From Caedibacter sp052030685 (GTDB taxonomy: Bacteria; Pseudomonadota; Gammaproteobacteria; Francisellales; Francisellaceae): DNA of 17,209 bases. The first letter of the stretch is position 1. The number at the start of each line of letters is the position of its first letter. Position numbers and translations under genes: made by a program. The DNA lies in contig NZ_JBQAJM010000036.1 of NCBI RefSeq assembly GCF_052030685.1, positions 1-17,209 of the forward strand, written 5' to 3'. Shown here in pieces: positions 7,681 through 15,865 of the stretch. Below the pieces are notes generated by a model that had not been told where the DNA came from, ran no database searches, and saw nothing but the letters and a program-made list of their open reading frames with translations.

Positions 7681-9042
7681 ATGCAAGTATACGACGTCAT
7701 TGTTGTGGGTGCTGGTGTTGCAGGTCTTGCTGCAGCCAATAACCTCATGTTAAATGGTTTTGATGTATTAGTCCTTGAGGCGCGTGATCGTGTGGGAGGG
7801 AGAGTGCATAGTCAATGCTTTGCTGATGCAGTGATTGATCTTGGTGCTTCATGGATTCATGGTGTACAAGAAAACCCAATTACTCGCTTAGCCAAGAAGC
7901 ATAATATCAGTACATGGCGCTCACAGATGTGTGGACCATCTCCTGATAATATTGTGCATCGCCAGATGTATGATCAAGAGTTTAACGCATTAAGCCATGA
8001 GCAAAAGTTGAGAATTGCTAATTGGATGGCAGATTTTCTTGATTATCTTGAAGCGTTACAAATCGATGAGGAAAGTCACCTAAGATCTATTGCTGATATT
8101 AAACGACAATTTATTATCGATCATCAGATTGTTAAAGATGATGTGCTTTATATTGACTATATTGCGGATACATTATTTTTATATGAATATGCGATTGAGG
8201 CAAAAGAGCTCTCTGCTGAAAGCCATCATGCTGATATTGATTTTGCTGGAAGTGATCGACTATTCCCCGATGGGTATGCGCAAATTGCTGATCTATTGTC
8301 AAAGGATTTGGAGATTCGTTTAAGTGATCCTGTGCAAAATATCGATTATAGTGGCGATTTAGTACAGGTATCGACTTCAACAAAACAATACCAAGCAACC
8401 TATGTTTTGGTTAGCGTACCATTAGGTGTATTAAAACATGCAGATATTGGCTTTAATCCTTATTTGCCTCAAGCCAAGCGTAAATCCATTCAGCAGCTTG
8501 AAATGGGTGTGTTAAATAAAATTTATCTTGAGTTTGAAGAAGTATTCTGGGATAAAGAAGCGCAGAGTATTGCTTGTTTGTCACCAGAGCATCGCATTGC
8601 GCGTGAGATGATGAACTTCTACCCCTTAACTAAAAAACCAATCTTAATGGCATTTACCGCCGGTGTTGTCGGTAAGCAGCTTGAGCAATTAAGCGATCGT
8701 GAGTTATTAGCATTGATTATCGATTCGCTAAAGCATATGTATGGTGAAAACTTGCCGAGACTTAAAAATCATTGTATTACGCGCTGGGCAAGTGATGAGT
8801 ATAGTTATGGCTCTTATTCTTATTTACCAGTTGGCGTTAAGGCGAAACGTCGGCAAAAATTGGGTAAACCGGTTGATAATAAATTATTCTTTGCCGGTGA
8901 AGCAACGTCATTTTATTTCCCATCAACGGTGCATGGGGCATTCTTAAGTGGGGTGCGCTCAGCGTATCAGATTTTGCAAATTGATTTATTAACTGAAGAC
9001 GTGCGTAAACGTACAGCTATTGTTGACGATCCTTATTTATAG
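7681..9042 (+). CDS. FAD-dependent amine oxidase (monoamine/polyamine oxidase family)
   Basis: Flavoprotein of 453 residues in the MAO/polyamine oxidase family, expected to oxidise an amine to an imine or aldehyde while making H2O2. The N-terminal Rossmann motif is VIVVGAGVAGLAAANN, followed by VLVLEARDRVGGRVHS and LGASWIHG, the usual FAD-binding signature. MGVLNKIYLEFEEVFW contains the family's conserved Lys (Lys280). The C-terminal FAD motif is FFAGEATS with STVHGAFLSGVRSA. No signal peptide is seen, so it is probably cytoplasmic. I start at ATG 7681, with AAAAGGA upstream and the start leading directly into the FAD strand; the in-frame ATG at 7618 would add 21 unlikely residues. It stands alone, with no transporter or dehydrogenase beside it, so the substrate cannot be told. 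Polyamines are possible. Confidence 0.88.
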   Translation: MQVYDVIVVGAGVAGLAAANNLMLNGFDVLVLEARDRVGGRVHSQCFADAVIDLGASWIHGVQENPITRLAKKHNISTWRSQMCGPSPDNIVHRQMYDQEFNALSHEQKLRIANWMADFLDYLEALQIDEESHLRSIADIKRQFIIDHQIVKDDVLYIDYIADTLFLYEYAIEAKELSAESHHADIDFAGSDRLFPDGYAQIADLLSKDLEIRLSDPVQNIDYSGDLVQVSTSTKQYQATYVLVSVPLGVLKHADIGFNPYLPQAKRKSIQQLEMGVLNKIYLEFEEVFWDKEAQSIACLSPEHRIAREMMNFYPLTKKPILMAFTAGVVGKQLEQLSDRELLALIIDSLKHMYGENLPRLKNHCITRWASDEYSYGSYSYLPVGVKAKRRQKLGKPVDNKLFFAGEATSFYFPSTVHGAFLSGVRSAYQILQIDLLTEDVRKRTAIVDDPYL

Positions 9043-9074
9043 TTAATTCTCGGTGATGACTATTTTCTTGCTCA

Positions 9075-9112
9075 CTTCGATTGTGTAAGCGCTGGCTGAG
9101 CGTCAGTCGAAG
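9075..9112. repeat. TCGA-ended hairpin element 1 (possible terminator)
   Basis: The stretch begins CTTCGA and ends TCGAAG, with an inner CGCT/AGCG stem around GGCTG. It lies 33 bases after the amine oxidase stop, and CCTTTATT follows, so it may terminate that gene. It shares its outer CACTTCGATTG sequence with a second element about 70 bases downstream, which suggests a small dispersed intergenic palindrome rather than a unique terminator. Confidence 0.5.
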
Positions 9113-9147
9113 CCTTTATTGAGGTGTGATTTTCCCAAGCTTACCCA

Positions 9148-9177
9148 CTTCGATTGATGCTCAGTGCATCGCTTCGA
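9148..9177. repeat. TCGA-ended hairpin element 2 (possible prmC terminator)
   Basis: CTTCGATTGATGC and GCATCGCTTCGA form an imperfect hairpin: an inner perfect GATGC/GCATC stem around TCAGT and an outer TCGA/TCGA stem. It starts with the same ACTTCGATTG as the element at 9075. Read on the minus strand it follows the prmC stop by about 50 bases, then GGGAAAATC. It may end the hemA-prfA-prmC transcript, although no long T run follows. Confidence 0.45.
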
Positions 9178-9227
9178 CTTATGCTTAGGGTGCGATGAGC
9201 TCTTTTGGGTAAATATTTAGTCTTAGC

Positions 9228-10070
9228 CTAATTCTCTGAACTGGTTGCGCGAATATGTCCATTTAAATCGTGATAATACTGGATGTTTTTATAATCATAA
9301 GTGCTGAAGATATCGGCAACAGATTGTGCTTGTTGAAAGCCATGCTCAATAATCATAAAGCCACTTTCTTTTAAGTGTGCCTTGCCATGGCAAATAATGT
9401 GCTCTATATCAGCTAGACCATTATTTTTAGCAATAAGTGCGGTGATTGGTTCATAGTGACGAACATGCATGCATAATGCGGGATCTGATTGATCAATATA
9501 GGGGGGGTTGGAGACAATAATATCAAATTGCTTATTAGCGACTGGCTGATACCAATTACCTTGCAAAAGTTTTACATTACTTAATTGGTAATGATCTTTA
9601 TTTTGGGTGGCAACCTTAAGCGCTTGCTCACAGAAATCAATGGCAGTTATTTGCCAATCAGCTCGAGCATGGGCAATACTTAAAGCAATAGCGCCACTGC
9701 CTGTACCTAAATCTAGCACTTTCAGTTTGTTGTGCTGTGTGAATTTATTAAGTATTGCTTCAATAAGCACTTCGGTATCCGTGCGTGGAATGAGTGTGTG
9801 TTTATCGACAAGTAATTCAAGATCCCAAAAACCTTGCTTACCTGTCAAATAAGCAACAGGTTCACCCTGTAAGCGTCTTGTAAATAATGCACTAAAATGT
9901 TGAAATTCGTCTTCTGTTAAAGGTTTTTCTGACCAAGTGTATAAATAACTCGTTGATACTTTTAGTACATGACAAAGTAAGCGCTCAATATCAATGCGCG
10001 CGCTATCAGAGACTGACTCAAGTTGTTTGCTATAGATTGCAAGAATAGCTTGAATGGTGTTATTAGGCAT
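9228..10070 (-). CDS. prmC: Release factor glutamine methyltransferase PrmC
   Basis: SAM-dependent enzyme that N5-methylates the Gln of the GGQ motif in peptide chain release factors. It is 280 residues long, usual for the family. An N-terminal helical domain (AILAIYSKQL to RRLQGEPVAYLTGKQGFW) contains the conserved GEPVAYLTG stretch; then come LIPRTDTEVLIE, the SAM loop VLDLGTGSGAIALSIA (residues 118-133) and the catalytic NPPY (188-191). I start at ATG 10070 (MPNNTIQ), which overlaps the prfA 3' end by eight bases. The upstream TTG at 10091 would add MCKCLKK, which has no family support. Overlap with prfA, its own substrate gene, points to translational coupling and matched supply. Confidence 0.95.
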   Translation of the reverse strand: MPNNTIQAILAIYSKQLESVSDSARIDIERLLCHVLKVSTSYLYTWSEKPLTEDEFQHFSALFTRRLQGEPVAYLTGKQGFWDLELLVDKHTLIPRTDTEVLIEAILNKFTQHNKLKVLDLGTGSGAIALSIAHARADWQITAIDFCEQALKVATQNKDHYQLSNVKLLQGNWYQPVANKQFDIIVSNPPYIDQSDPALCMHVRHYEPITALIAKNNGLADIEHIICHGKAHLKESGFMIIEHGFQQAQSVADIFSTYDYKNIQYYHDLNGHIRATSSEN

Positions 10071-11154
10071 TTTCTTCAGACATTTGCACAAGTAGATCGG
10101 CTTGATATTCGTGAATCAGTGGCTGAATCACTGAACCTAAATCACCTTGCATCACTTCTTCAAGCTTGTAAAGAGTCAAATTAATGCGATGATCAGTTAC
10201 ACGCCCTTGTGGGTAATTGTAGGTGCGAATACGCTCAGAGCGGTCGCCACTACCAACAAGACTTTTACGTTGACTGGATTGTTCGTGTTGTTGCTTATCA
10301 ATTTCAGCTTGTAAGAGTCTTGCTTTGAGCATTGACACGGCTTGAGCGCGGTTTTTATGTTGTGAACGTTGATCTTGACATTCAACAACCACACCAGTTG
10401 GAATGTGAGTTATACGGATGGCAGAATCTGTTTTGTTAACATGCTGACCACCAGCGCCTGAAGCGCGAAAGGTGTCTACTTTTAGATCCGCAGGGTTGAT
10501 ATCAATCCCTTCGACTTCATCAGCCTCTGGCATAATGGCAACAGTACATGCTGAGGTATGAACGCGTCCTTGAGATTCAGTTTCAGGGACGCGTTGCACG
10601 CGATGCGCGCCAGATTCAAACTTAAGTTGCGAGTAGACATTTTCACCTGAAATCTTACTGATGATTTCTTTGAAGCCGCCATGCTCACCATCGCTTTGAC
10701 TAACAATCTCAATTCGCCAACCTTGCGTTTCAGCATAGCGACTGTACATTTTAAATAAATCACCCGAGAAGATAGCAGCTTCATCGCCACCGGTGCCCGC
10801 ACGAATCTCAAGAAATACGTTGGAACCATCATTGGGGTCTTTTGGTAATAATAAAATTTCAAGCGCTTTGCTTAAGGTTGCAATTCGCTCTTCAGCGTCA
10901 TTAAGTTCTTCTTTAGCCATTTCCTTCATTTGAGGATCGCTTTCTTTGAGCATCTCATTAGCACTTTCAACATCTTGATGTGCTTGCTCATAAGCTTTAA
11001 ATGTTGTAACTAAAGGCTCTAATTGCGCATATTCTTTGGATAAATCGCGAAATTTATTCTGATCACTAATGATTTCAGATTCACCCAAGAGGGCTGCAAT
11101 TTCTTCATGGCGTTCGATTAAGCCTTGTAATTTTCGTTTAATTGAGTCTTTCAT
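10063..11154 (-). CDS. prfA: Peptide chain release factor 1
   Basis: RF1 ends translation at UAA and UAG. The 363-residue length fits the family. After the N-terminal coiled helical domain comes FLEIRAGTGGDEAAIF, then GAHRVQRVPETESQGRVHTS with the stop-codon-reading P-x-T tripeptide (Pro190-Glu-Thr192), and FRASGAGGQHVNKTDSAIR with the catalytic GGQ at 235-237. QHKNRAQAVSMLKARL follows, as is usual. The PxT, rather than RF2's SPF, makes RF1 clear. The middle residue is Glu where E. coli has Ala, a mild variation. The start lies one base after the hemA stop, and the end overlaps prmC, so the three genes form one unit. Confidence 0.97.
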   Translation of the reverse strand: MKDSIKRKLQGLIERHEEIAALLGESEIISDQNKFRDLSKEYAQLEPLVTTFKAYEQAHQDVESANEMLKESDPQMKEMAKEELNDAEERIATLSKALEILLLPKDPNDGSNVFLEIRAGTGGDEAAIFSGDLFKMYSRYAETQGWRIEIVSQSDGEHGGFKEIISKISGENVYSQLKFESGAHRVQRVPETESQGRVHTSACTVAIMPEADEVEGIDINPADLKVDTFRASGAGGQHVNKTDSAIRITHIPTGVVVECQDQRSQHKNRAQAVSMLKARLLQAEIDKQQHEQSSQRKSLVGSGDRSERIRTYNYPQGRVTDHRINLTLYKLEEVMQGDLGSVIQPLIHEYQADLLVQMSEENA

Positions 11155-11155
11155 T

Positions 11156-12400
11156 TTATAGTCCAGTGTTTAAGCCAAAAAATTCTTCAGCTAAGTTGAG
11201 CATATCATTGCGCCCCTCAACGGCAGCATTTCTTAGTGATACACTTGGCGTATGTAGCCATTTATTTTTAACATTATGTGCAAAGCGTGCCAGAACCATT
11301 TTAGGATCCTCGCCATTTTCTAAGCGTTTAAGGCAACGATTAAGCTCATCATCAATCATGTCTTTGGTCTGATTGCGCATGGCTTTGATCGTGTTATCGG
11401 AAAGAATGGCTTTTTCTTGATTAATATAATCATCTAGACCTTTTTCAATCCATTTCTCAGCACGTAATGCCGCTTTTTCACGCAATGTTTTATTGTTTTG
11501 AATCAATCCTTGAATGTCATCAACACAGTAGGTGGTTATGTTATCTATTTGATCGAATAATGGATCAATGACACGTGGCACCGATAGATCAATTAGCGTT
11601 TTGGGATTTGTATTGGTTAGCATATCAGTTGTCAAAATCAACTCACGTGAGTTGACGGCACTAACAATAATATCAGCTTGCTTAGCAAGGCTGCTAAGCT
11701 CGGATAATGAAAAGGCCTCTGCGTGATGCTCAGTTGCCAGTTGTTGTGCTTTTTCTAAAGTGCGATTAACAATAATAAGGCGTTTTGGTGTGAGACTTGC
11801 TAAGTGCTTTGTCACAAGCATTGCTGTACTTCCTGCACCAATGACAATAATGGTTTTTTCTTCAAAATTACTTAAGTTTTGCTTGGCTAATGTCACTGCC
11901 GAAAAGGCAACAGACACCGGGCACTTCCCAATATTGGTGTGAAATCTCACGCGTTTTGCAACTGAGAAAACCTTCTGCATTAAGCGATTAAGATCTCCAC
12001 CAAGTGTGTTATTGGCAAGTGCCTCCGCATAGGCATATTTAATTTGACCTAATATTTGCGGCTCACCTAAAACCATTGACTCTAATCCACAGCTTAAGCG
12101 CATTAGATGATGAGCAACATGTGTATCTTGGCGCAGGATAAGATAGTTTTTCAAATCCAAATCATTGCGTTTTGCCGATTGTTGCCACCAATTGATAACA
12201 TGATCTAATTGTTTTAATTCAGCAATGACGGCATAGATTTCGGTGCGATTGCAGGTTGATAAAATAAGACATTGCTCAACACCATATTGCTGTTTTAACG
12301 TTTTTAAATGTTGACCAAGGCGCTCATTGTCGAGGGTGAATGCACCGCGCACATCTAAAGAAGCTTTTTTATAGTCTATCGCTAAAGAAACTAACGTCAT
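11156..12400 (-). CDS. hemA: Glutamyl-tRNA reductase
   Basis: Reduces glutamyl-tRNA(Glu) with NADPH to glutamate-1-semialdehyde, the first committed step of 5-aminolevulinate and heme synthesis by the C5 pathway. 414 residues. The catalytic Cys50 sits in LILSTCNRTEIYA. HHLMRLSCGLESMVLGEPQI (His98) is the second active-site block, followed by PVSVAFSAVTLAK. The NADPH domain has VIGAGSTAMLVTKHL (188-193) and IVNRTLEKAQQLA, then LIDLSVPRVIDP. The N-terminus is AIDYKKASLDVRG in place of the common NHKTAP form; as far as I recall this is shared with Francisella. The start has AGGT about eight bases upstream. It is the first gene of hemA-prfA-prmC. Confidence 0.97.
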   Translation of the reverse strand: MTLVSLAIDYKKASLDVRGAFTLDNERLGQHLKTLKQQYGVEQCLILSTCNRTEIYAVIAELKQLDHVINWWQQSAKRNDLDLKNYLILRQDTHVAHHLMRLSCGLESMVLGEPQILGQIKYAYAEALANNTLGGDLNRLMQKVFSVAKRVRFHTNIGKCPVSVAFSAVTLAKQNLSNFEEKTIIVIGAGSTAMLVTKHLASLTPKRLIIVNRTLEKAQQLATEHHAEAFSLSELSSLAKQADIIVSAVNSRELILTTDMLTNTNPKTLIDLSVPRVIDPLFDQIDNITTYCVDDIQGLIQNNKTLREKAALRAEKWIEKGLDDYINQEKAILSDNTIKAMRNQTKDMIDDELNRCLKRLENGEDPKMVLARFAHNVKNKWLHTPSVSLRNAAVEGRNDMLNLAEEFFGLNTGL

Positions 12401-12528
12401 TTATCTACCTGCTTTGCTTATTATTCTCATTAATCGCATGAGTGCGTTTTGCTCAAAACTATAATCACTATTTGATTTGTTGATTTACGGATAATAAGTG
12501 ATAAGAGCTGCTCATGAAACTGGTCGGT

Positions 12529-12537
12529 ATTGTAGCA
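12529..12537 (-). promoter_or_regulatory. Extended -10 promoter for hemA-prfA-prmC
   Basis: On the minus strand the sequence TGCTACAAT (12537-12529) is an extended -10 box with five of six consensus bases, preceded by a T-rich spacer. No strong -35 is visible, which fits the extended -10 class. It would give a leader of about 120 bases before the hemA ATG. Confidence 0.4.
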
Positions 12538-12650
12538 TAAAAAAAGAAAAGTGCTATGGCTGGAAAAGCAACTAATGGTGCAGGCTTATCGGTATGTGGT
12601 TTAGATGGATATTTTTGCAAGCTGATACTCTATGTTTTTATTTGTTGTTA

Positions 12651-12672
12651 TTGTCATAATTTTGTAACATGC
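12651..12672 (+). promoter_or_regulatory. Pho-box-like tandem 11-bp repeat upstream of ugpB
   Basis: TTGTCATAATT (12651-12661) and TTGTAACATGC (12662-12672) are two units in exact 11-base phase, resembling the PhoB site (CTGTCATA-type halves followed by four AT-rich bases). The first half matches TGTCATA fully; the second is weaker. AT-rich -10-like sequence (TTAATAAT, 12677-12684) follows. PhoB control of ugp is established in E. coli, which supports but does not prove this reading. Confidence 0.4.
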
Positions 12673-12715
12673 TTTATTAATAATTCAGTATTTAAATTAC
12701 GAGAAAGGGGATCTG

Positions 12716-14089
12716 ATGCGCTATCTGTGCGTAGCTATAGTGCTTGTCTGTGGGGTGTTGTCACAAGCTTTTGCCGGTGATTTTTGGCAGAAAGCTAAGG
12801 CGGTATTTGATGGAGAAAAGCGACCAGATGACAGGGTTCATCTGGTATTATGGCATTCATTTGGTGGATCGCTTAACTATGCTTTAGATAAAATTGTCAA
12901 TGCGTATAATCAAAGCCAGCATAAGTATTATGTTGAGGCGATTAATAAATCCAATTATCAAAACTCATTAACCGCAGCGGCAACAGCTTATCGTTCAAGC
13001 ACACAACCGAATATGTTGGTGTCTTATGAAATTGGTACCGCAATGATGATTTACTCAAATGGTGCGATTATTCCACTGTATGAGCTTGAAAGGATGACGG
13101 GCATTACGATTGATCAAAGTGACTTTTGGCCTGCGGTGAGTGGCTACTATAGCGTAGATGGTAAACTTTCTGGCTTTCCTTTTAATAGTTCTTCGCCTGT
13201 GCTTTTTTATAACAAAACGGCTTTGGCTAAAGCCGGTATCGCACACCCTCCGGCCACTTGGCAGGAGTTGACTAAAGTTGGGGAGAAGTTAATTCAATCA
13301 GGTCAAGCGTGTGCAATGACAGCAGCTTACCCCTCATGGACTCTCTTGGAAGAGTTTAGCGCATGGAATAATTTGGCGTTTGCTAATGCGAATAATGGTT
13401 TTGACTCGATGAAGCCAAAACTTATATTTGACAATCAAACAATAGCCGATTTCTTAGCGCAACTTAAGGCTTGGCAAACAAAAGGCATTTTCCAATATGG
13501 CGGACGTTTAGGCTCTGCAGATACCTTATTTACTAGCGGGAAGTGTGCGATGATTTTGCAATCATCATCCCTCTTGGCAGATTATTCAAAATTACCAACA
13601 TTCAAAGTAGGTGTGGCAAAAATTCCATTTTGGCAAACAAAAGATACACGTAAGCCACAAAACACCATTATTGGCGGAGGGGCTATGTGGACATTTGCAT
13701 TACCTAAGAATACACCCAATGCTGATCTTATATATAAAGGGGTGGCATCCTTTTATCAATTCTTGGCACAACCCAAAATCCAAGCGCAATGGGCAATGGA
13801 TACCGGATATGTTCCAGCTACCAAGTCAGCTTATGAGTTAATGCAAAAAGAGGGATATTATAAGAAAGACCCTAATGCGTTAATTGCTGTTGAGTCTTTA
13901 AATAACGCGCCTCCTAAACCTTATACTCTAGGCATTAGACTGGGTAATTTTCCATTGATTCGTCAGGAAAATGACTCAATGCTTGAGCGTATTTTCTCTA
14001 ATCAACAAAGCGTTGATGATGCGCTTGAGGATGCAGTGGATAAGGGAAATAAGTTAATCAATCAGTTTTATAGACAAAATAAGGTTTAA
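12716..14089 (+). CDS. ugpB: Glycerol-3-phosphate ABC transporter substrate-binding protein
   Basis: Periplasmic binding protein that captures sn-glycerol-3-phosphate or glycerophosphodiesters for the UgpAEC importer. 457 residues, slightly longer than E. coli UgpB. The signal peptide ends SQAFA at residue 20. Family features in order: LVLWHSFGG, the stretch SNYQNSLTAAATAYRS, LVSYEIGTAMMIYSNGAI, GFPFNSSSPVLFYNKTAL, CAMTAAYPSWTLLEEF, IIGGGAMWTFA and GIRLGNFPLIRQ near the C-terminus. The Trp-His, Tyr-Glu, Asn-Ser-Ser, Gly-Gly and Arg positions correspond by eye to the G3P-binding site blocks of E. coli UgpB. AAAGGGG five bases before ATG is a strong ribosome binding site. First gene of ugpBAEC. 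The related sugar-binding families are less likely, given these motifs. Confidence 0.92.
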   Translation: MRYLCVAIVLVCGVLSQAFAGDFWQKAKAVFDGEKRPDDRVHLVLWHSFGGSLNYALDKIVNAYNQSQHKYYVEAINKSNYQNSLTAAATAYRSSTQPNMLVSYEIGTAMMIYSNGAIIPLYELERMTGITIDQSDFWPAVSGYYSVDGKLSGFPFNSSSPVLFYNKTALAKAGIAHPPATWQELTKVGEKLIQSGQACAMTAAYPSWTLLEEFSAWNNLAFANANNGFDSMKPKLIFDNQTIADFLAQLKAWQTKGIFQYGGRLGSADTLFTSGKCAMILQSSSLLADYSKLPTFKVGVAKIPFWQTKDTRKPQNTIIGGGAMWTFALPKNTPNADLIYKGVASFYQFLAQPKIQAQWAMDTGYVPATKSAYELMQKEGYYKKDPNALIAVESLNNAPPKPYTLGIRLGNFPLIRQENDSMLERIFSNQQSVDDALEDAVDKGNKLINQFYRQNKV

Positions 14090-14092
14090 TTT

Positions 14093-14977
14093 ATGCATCA
14101 TCGAGGATTTTATAAGGCAGGATGGTTGCCTTATTTGTTGATATTGCCACAACTGGTGATCACGCTGCTGTTTTTTATCTATCCAGCAATTCAAAGCATT
14201 ATCAGTTCTTTTTATAGCAGTAATTTCTGGGGTACGGTGTCTCACTTTGTTGGGTTTGAGAATTATTGGGCTTTGTTAAGTGATAATAGTTACTTGCAAT
14301 CATTTATTACGACAGCGATTTTCTCAGTTGCAGTGACATTTTTGGCGATGGGGTTTGGGTTATTATTTGCAGTTCTTGTGATGCGTGTGATACGTGGAGC
14401 CAAGATCTACAAGACTTTTATTTTGTGGCCATATGCCGTGGCAACTGCTGTAACGGGCGTGTTATGGGGTTTTTTGTTTAATCCAGCTGTGGGTGTTGTA
14501 ACTTGGGTGTTGGCGCATTTCGGAGTTGACTGGAATTATTACAGTAATGGTACACAAGCATTAATGGTCACTATTTTTGGCGCCTCCTGGCAGCAGGTGA
14601 GTTATAACTTCATCTTCTTTCTAGCGGGATTGGCAGCAGTGCCAAAGTCCATGCTTGAAGCAGCAGCTATTGATGGCGCAGGACCTATCAGACGATTTTG
14701 GCAGATTACTTTTCCATTGATTTCGCCAACAACTTTCTTTTTATTAACAATCAATCTGGTATACGCGTTTTTTGACACCTTTGGCATCATTGCGACGATG
14801 ACGCAAGGAGGTCCTGCGGATTCAACCAATATCTTGGTGTACAACGTTTATGCCACAGGCTTTATCGGACAGCAAATTGGTAGCTCATCAGCGCAATCGG
14901 TAATATTGATGCTGATTATTATCATATTGTCGGTGATTCAGTTTAAATATGTGGAAAAGAAGGTGCATTACGCATGA
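14093..14977 (+). CDS. ugpA: Glycerol-3-phosphate ABC transporter permease UgpA
   Basis: Inner-membrane permease of the MalF-type family, 294 residues with about six membrane segments, the first at residues 11-31 (WLPYLLILPQLVITLLFFIY). The cytoplasmic EAA loop is LEAAAIDGAGPIRRFWQITFP (EAA at 189), which docks on the ATPase. TQGGPADSTNILVY is a typical MalF/UgpA family signature before the last helix. It starts three bases after the ugpB stop and its end overlaps ugpE as ATGA, so coupled translation with its partner permease is expected. Confidence 0.93.
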   Translation: MHHRGFYKAGWLPYLLILPQLVITLLFFIYPAIQSIISSFYSSNFWGTVSHFVGFENYWALLSDNSYLQSFITTAIFSVAVTFLAMGFGLLFAVLVMRVIRGAKIYKTFILWPYAVATAVTGVLWGFLFNPAVGVVTWVLAHFGVDWNYYSNGTQALMVTIFGASWQQVSYNFIFFLAGLAAVPKSMLEAAAIDGAGPIRRFWQITFPLISPTTFFLLTINLVYAFFDTFGIIATMTQGGPADSTNILVYNVYATGFIGQQIGSSSAQSVILMLIIIILSVIQFKYVEKKVHYA

Positions 14978-15831
14978 TGGTAGAAAGACGTCCTGTGCTG
15001 ACATTTATGACGCACGCACTATTAATACTAGGCATTGTAATTATGTTGTTGCCTATTTATGTGGCATTTGTTACATCAACTCAGTCGATTGAAACCTTAA
15101 ACTCAGCAACGCAAGTGATCCCGATGTTGCCAGGGCATGACTTTGCGGCAAACTATCAAACGGCTTTAGTCGGTAGTAGTCAATATAATATCCCGCCGGC
15201 ATTATTGCTGTTATGGAATAGCTTCTTGATGGCGCTTGCGATTGCTGTTGGTAAGATTATCTTAGCGTTGGTATCAGCGTATGCTGTGGTTTATTTTAAC
15301 TTTAGGTTTAAGATGCTGTTCTTCTGGGCGATTTTTTTGACATTAATGTTGCCAGTGGAAGTGCGTATCGTGCCAACTTATGACATTGTGGTTAGTTTAG
15401 GGATGCTCAATACGTTTGCCGGCTTAACCTTGCCATTGATTGCTTCAGCAACGGCCACCTTTATGTTTCGTCAATTTTTCATGACGATCCCGCGGCAATA
15501 TGCAGAAGCGGCAGCTATTGATGGTGCCAGTCCGGTTCGCTTTTTTATTGATGTGGTACTGCCACTATCTAAAACTAATATTGTTGCCTTGTTTATTGTG
15601 ATGTTTATTTATGGCTGGAATCAGTTTTTATGGCCACTAATTATTACATCAAGTGATCAAAGCTTGCATACGATCGTAATGGGACTGATGCAGATTGCAG
15701 ATACTTTGGGGCAGATCCCTAATTGGAACTTCATTATGGCAGAGGTTATGTTAGCAACGATTATTCCGGTATTGATTGTTGTGATTATGCAGCGTTGGTT
15801 TGTCAAAGGTCTAATGGAAACAGATAAATAG
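14974..15831 (+). CDS. ugpE: Glycerol-3-phosphate ABC transporter permease UgpE
   Basis: Second permease, MalG-type, 285 residues with about six membrane segments (the first is residues 13-33). The EAA loop reads YAEAAAIDGASPVRFFIDVV (EAA at 178). MFIYGWNQFLWPLIIT, after it, is the usual MalG/UgpE C-terminal signature. ATG 14974 overlaps the ugpA stop; an ATG one codon later is possible. AAGAAGG about ten bases upstream lies inside ugpA. It forms the heterodimeric channel with UgpA. Confidence 0.93.
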   Translation: MMVERRPVLTFMTHALLILGIVIMLLPIYVAFVTSTQSIETLNSATQVIPMLPGHDFAANYQTALVGSSQYNIPPALLLLWNSFLMALAIAVGKIILALVSAYAVVYFNFRFKMLFFWAIFLTLMLPVEVRIVPTYDIVVSLGMLNTFAGLTLPLIASATATFMFRQFFMTIPRQYAEAAAIDGASPVRFFIDVVLPLSKTNIVALFIVMFIYGWNQFLWPLIITSSDQSLHTIVMGLMQIADTLGQIPNWNFIMAEVMLATIIPVLIVVIMQRWFVKGLMETDK

Positions 15832-15865
15832 AGTAAATTAGGATAAATAAAATAAGTAGAGCGTT

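Larger units (their letters stand above)
12401..12715. other. Divergent control region between hemA and ugpB
   Basis: 315 bases without a supported gene. It holds the hemA promoter candidate on the minus strand and a Pho-box-like repeat before ugpB on the plus strand. A 74-codon frame from 12556 runs into ugpB in another frame; it is Cys-rich with no family signal and I do not call it. Confidence 0.5.

Noticed and set aside
12556..12780. 74-codon frame before ugpB
   Set aside because: It covers the likely Pho box and the ugpB ribosome binding site, overlaps ugpB in another frame, and shows no family features.
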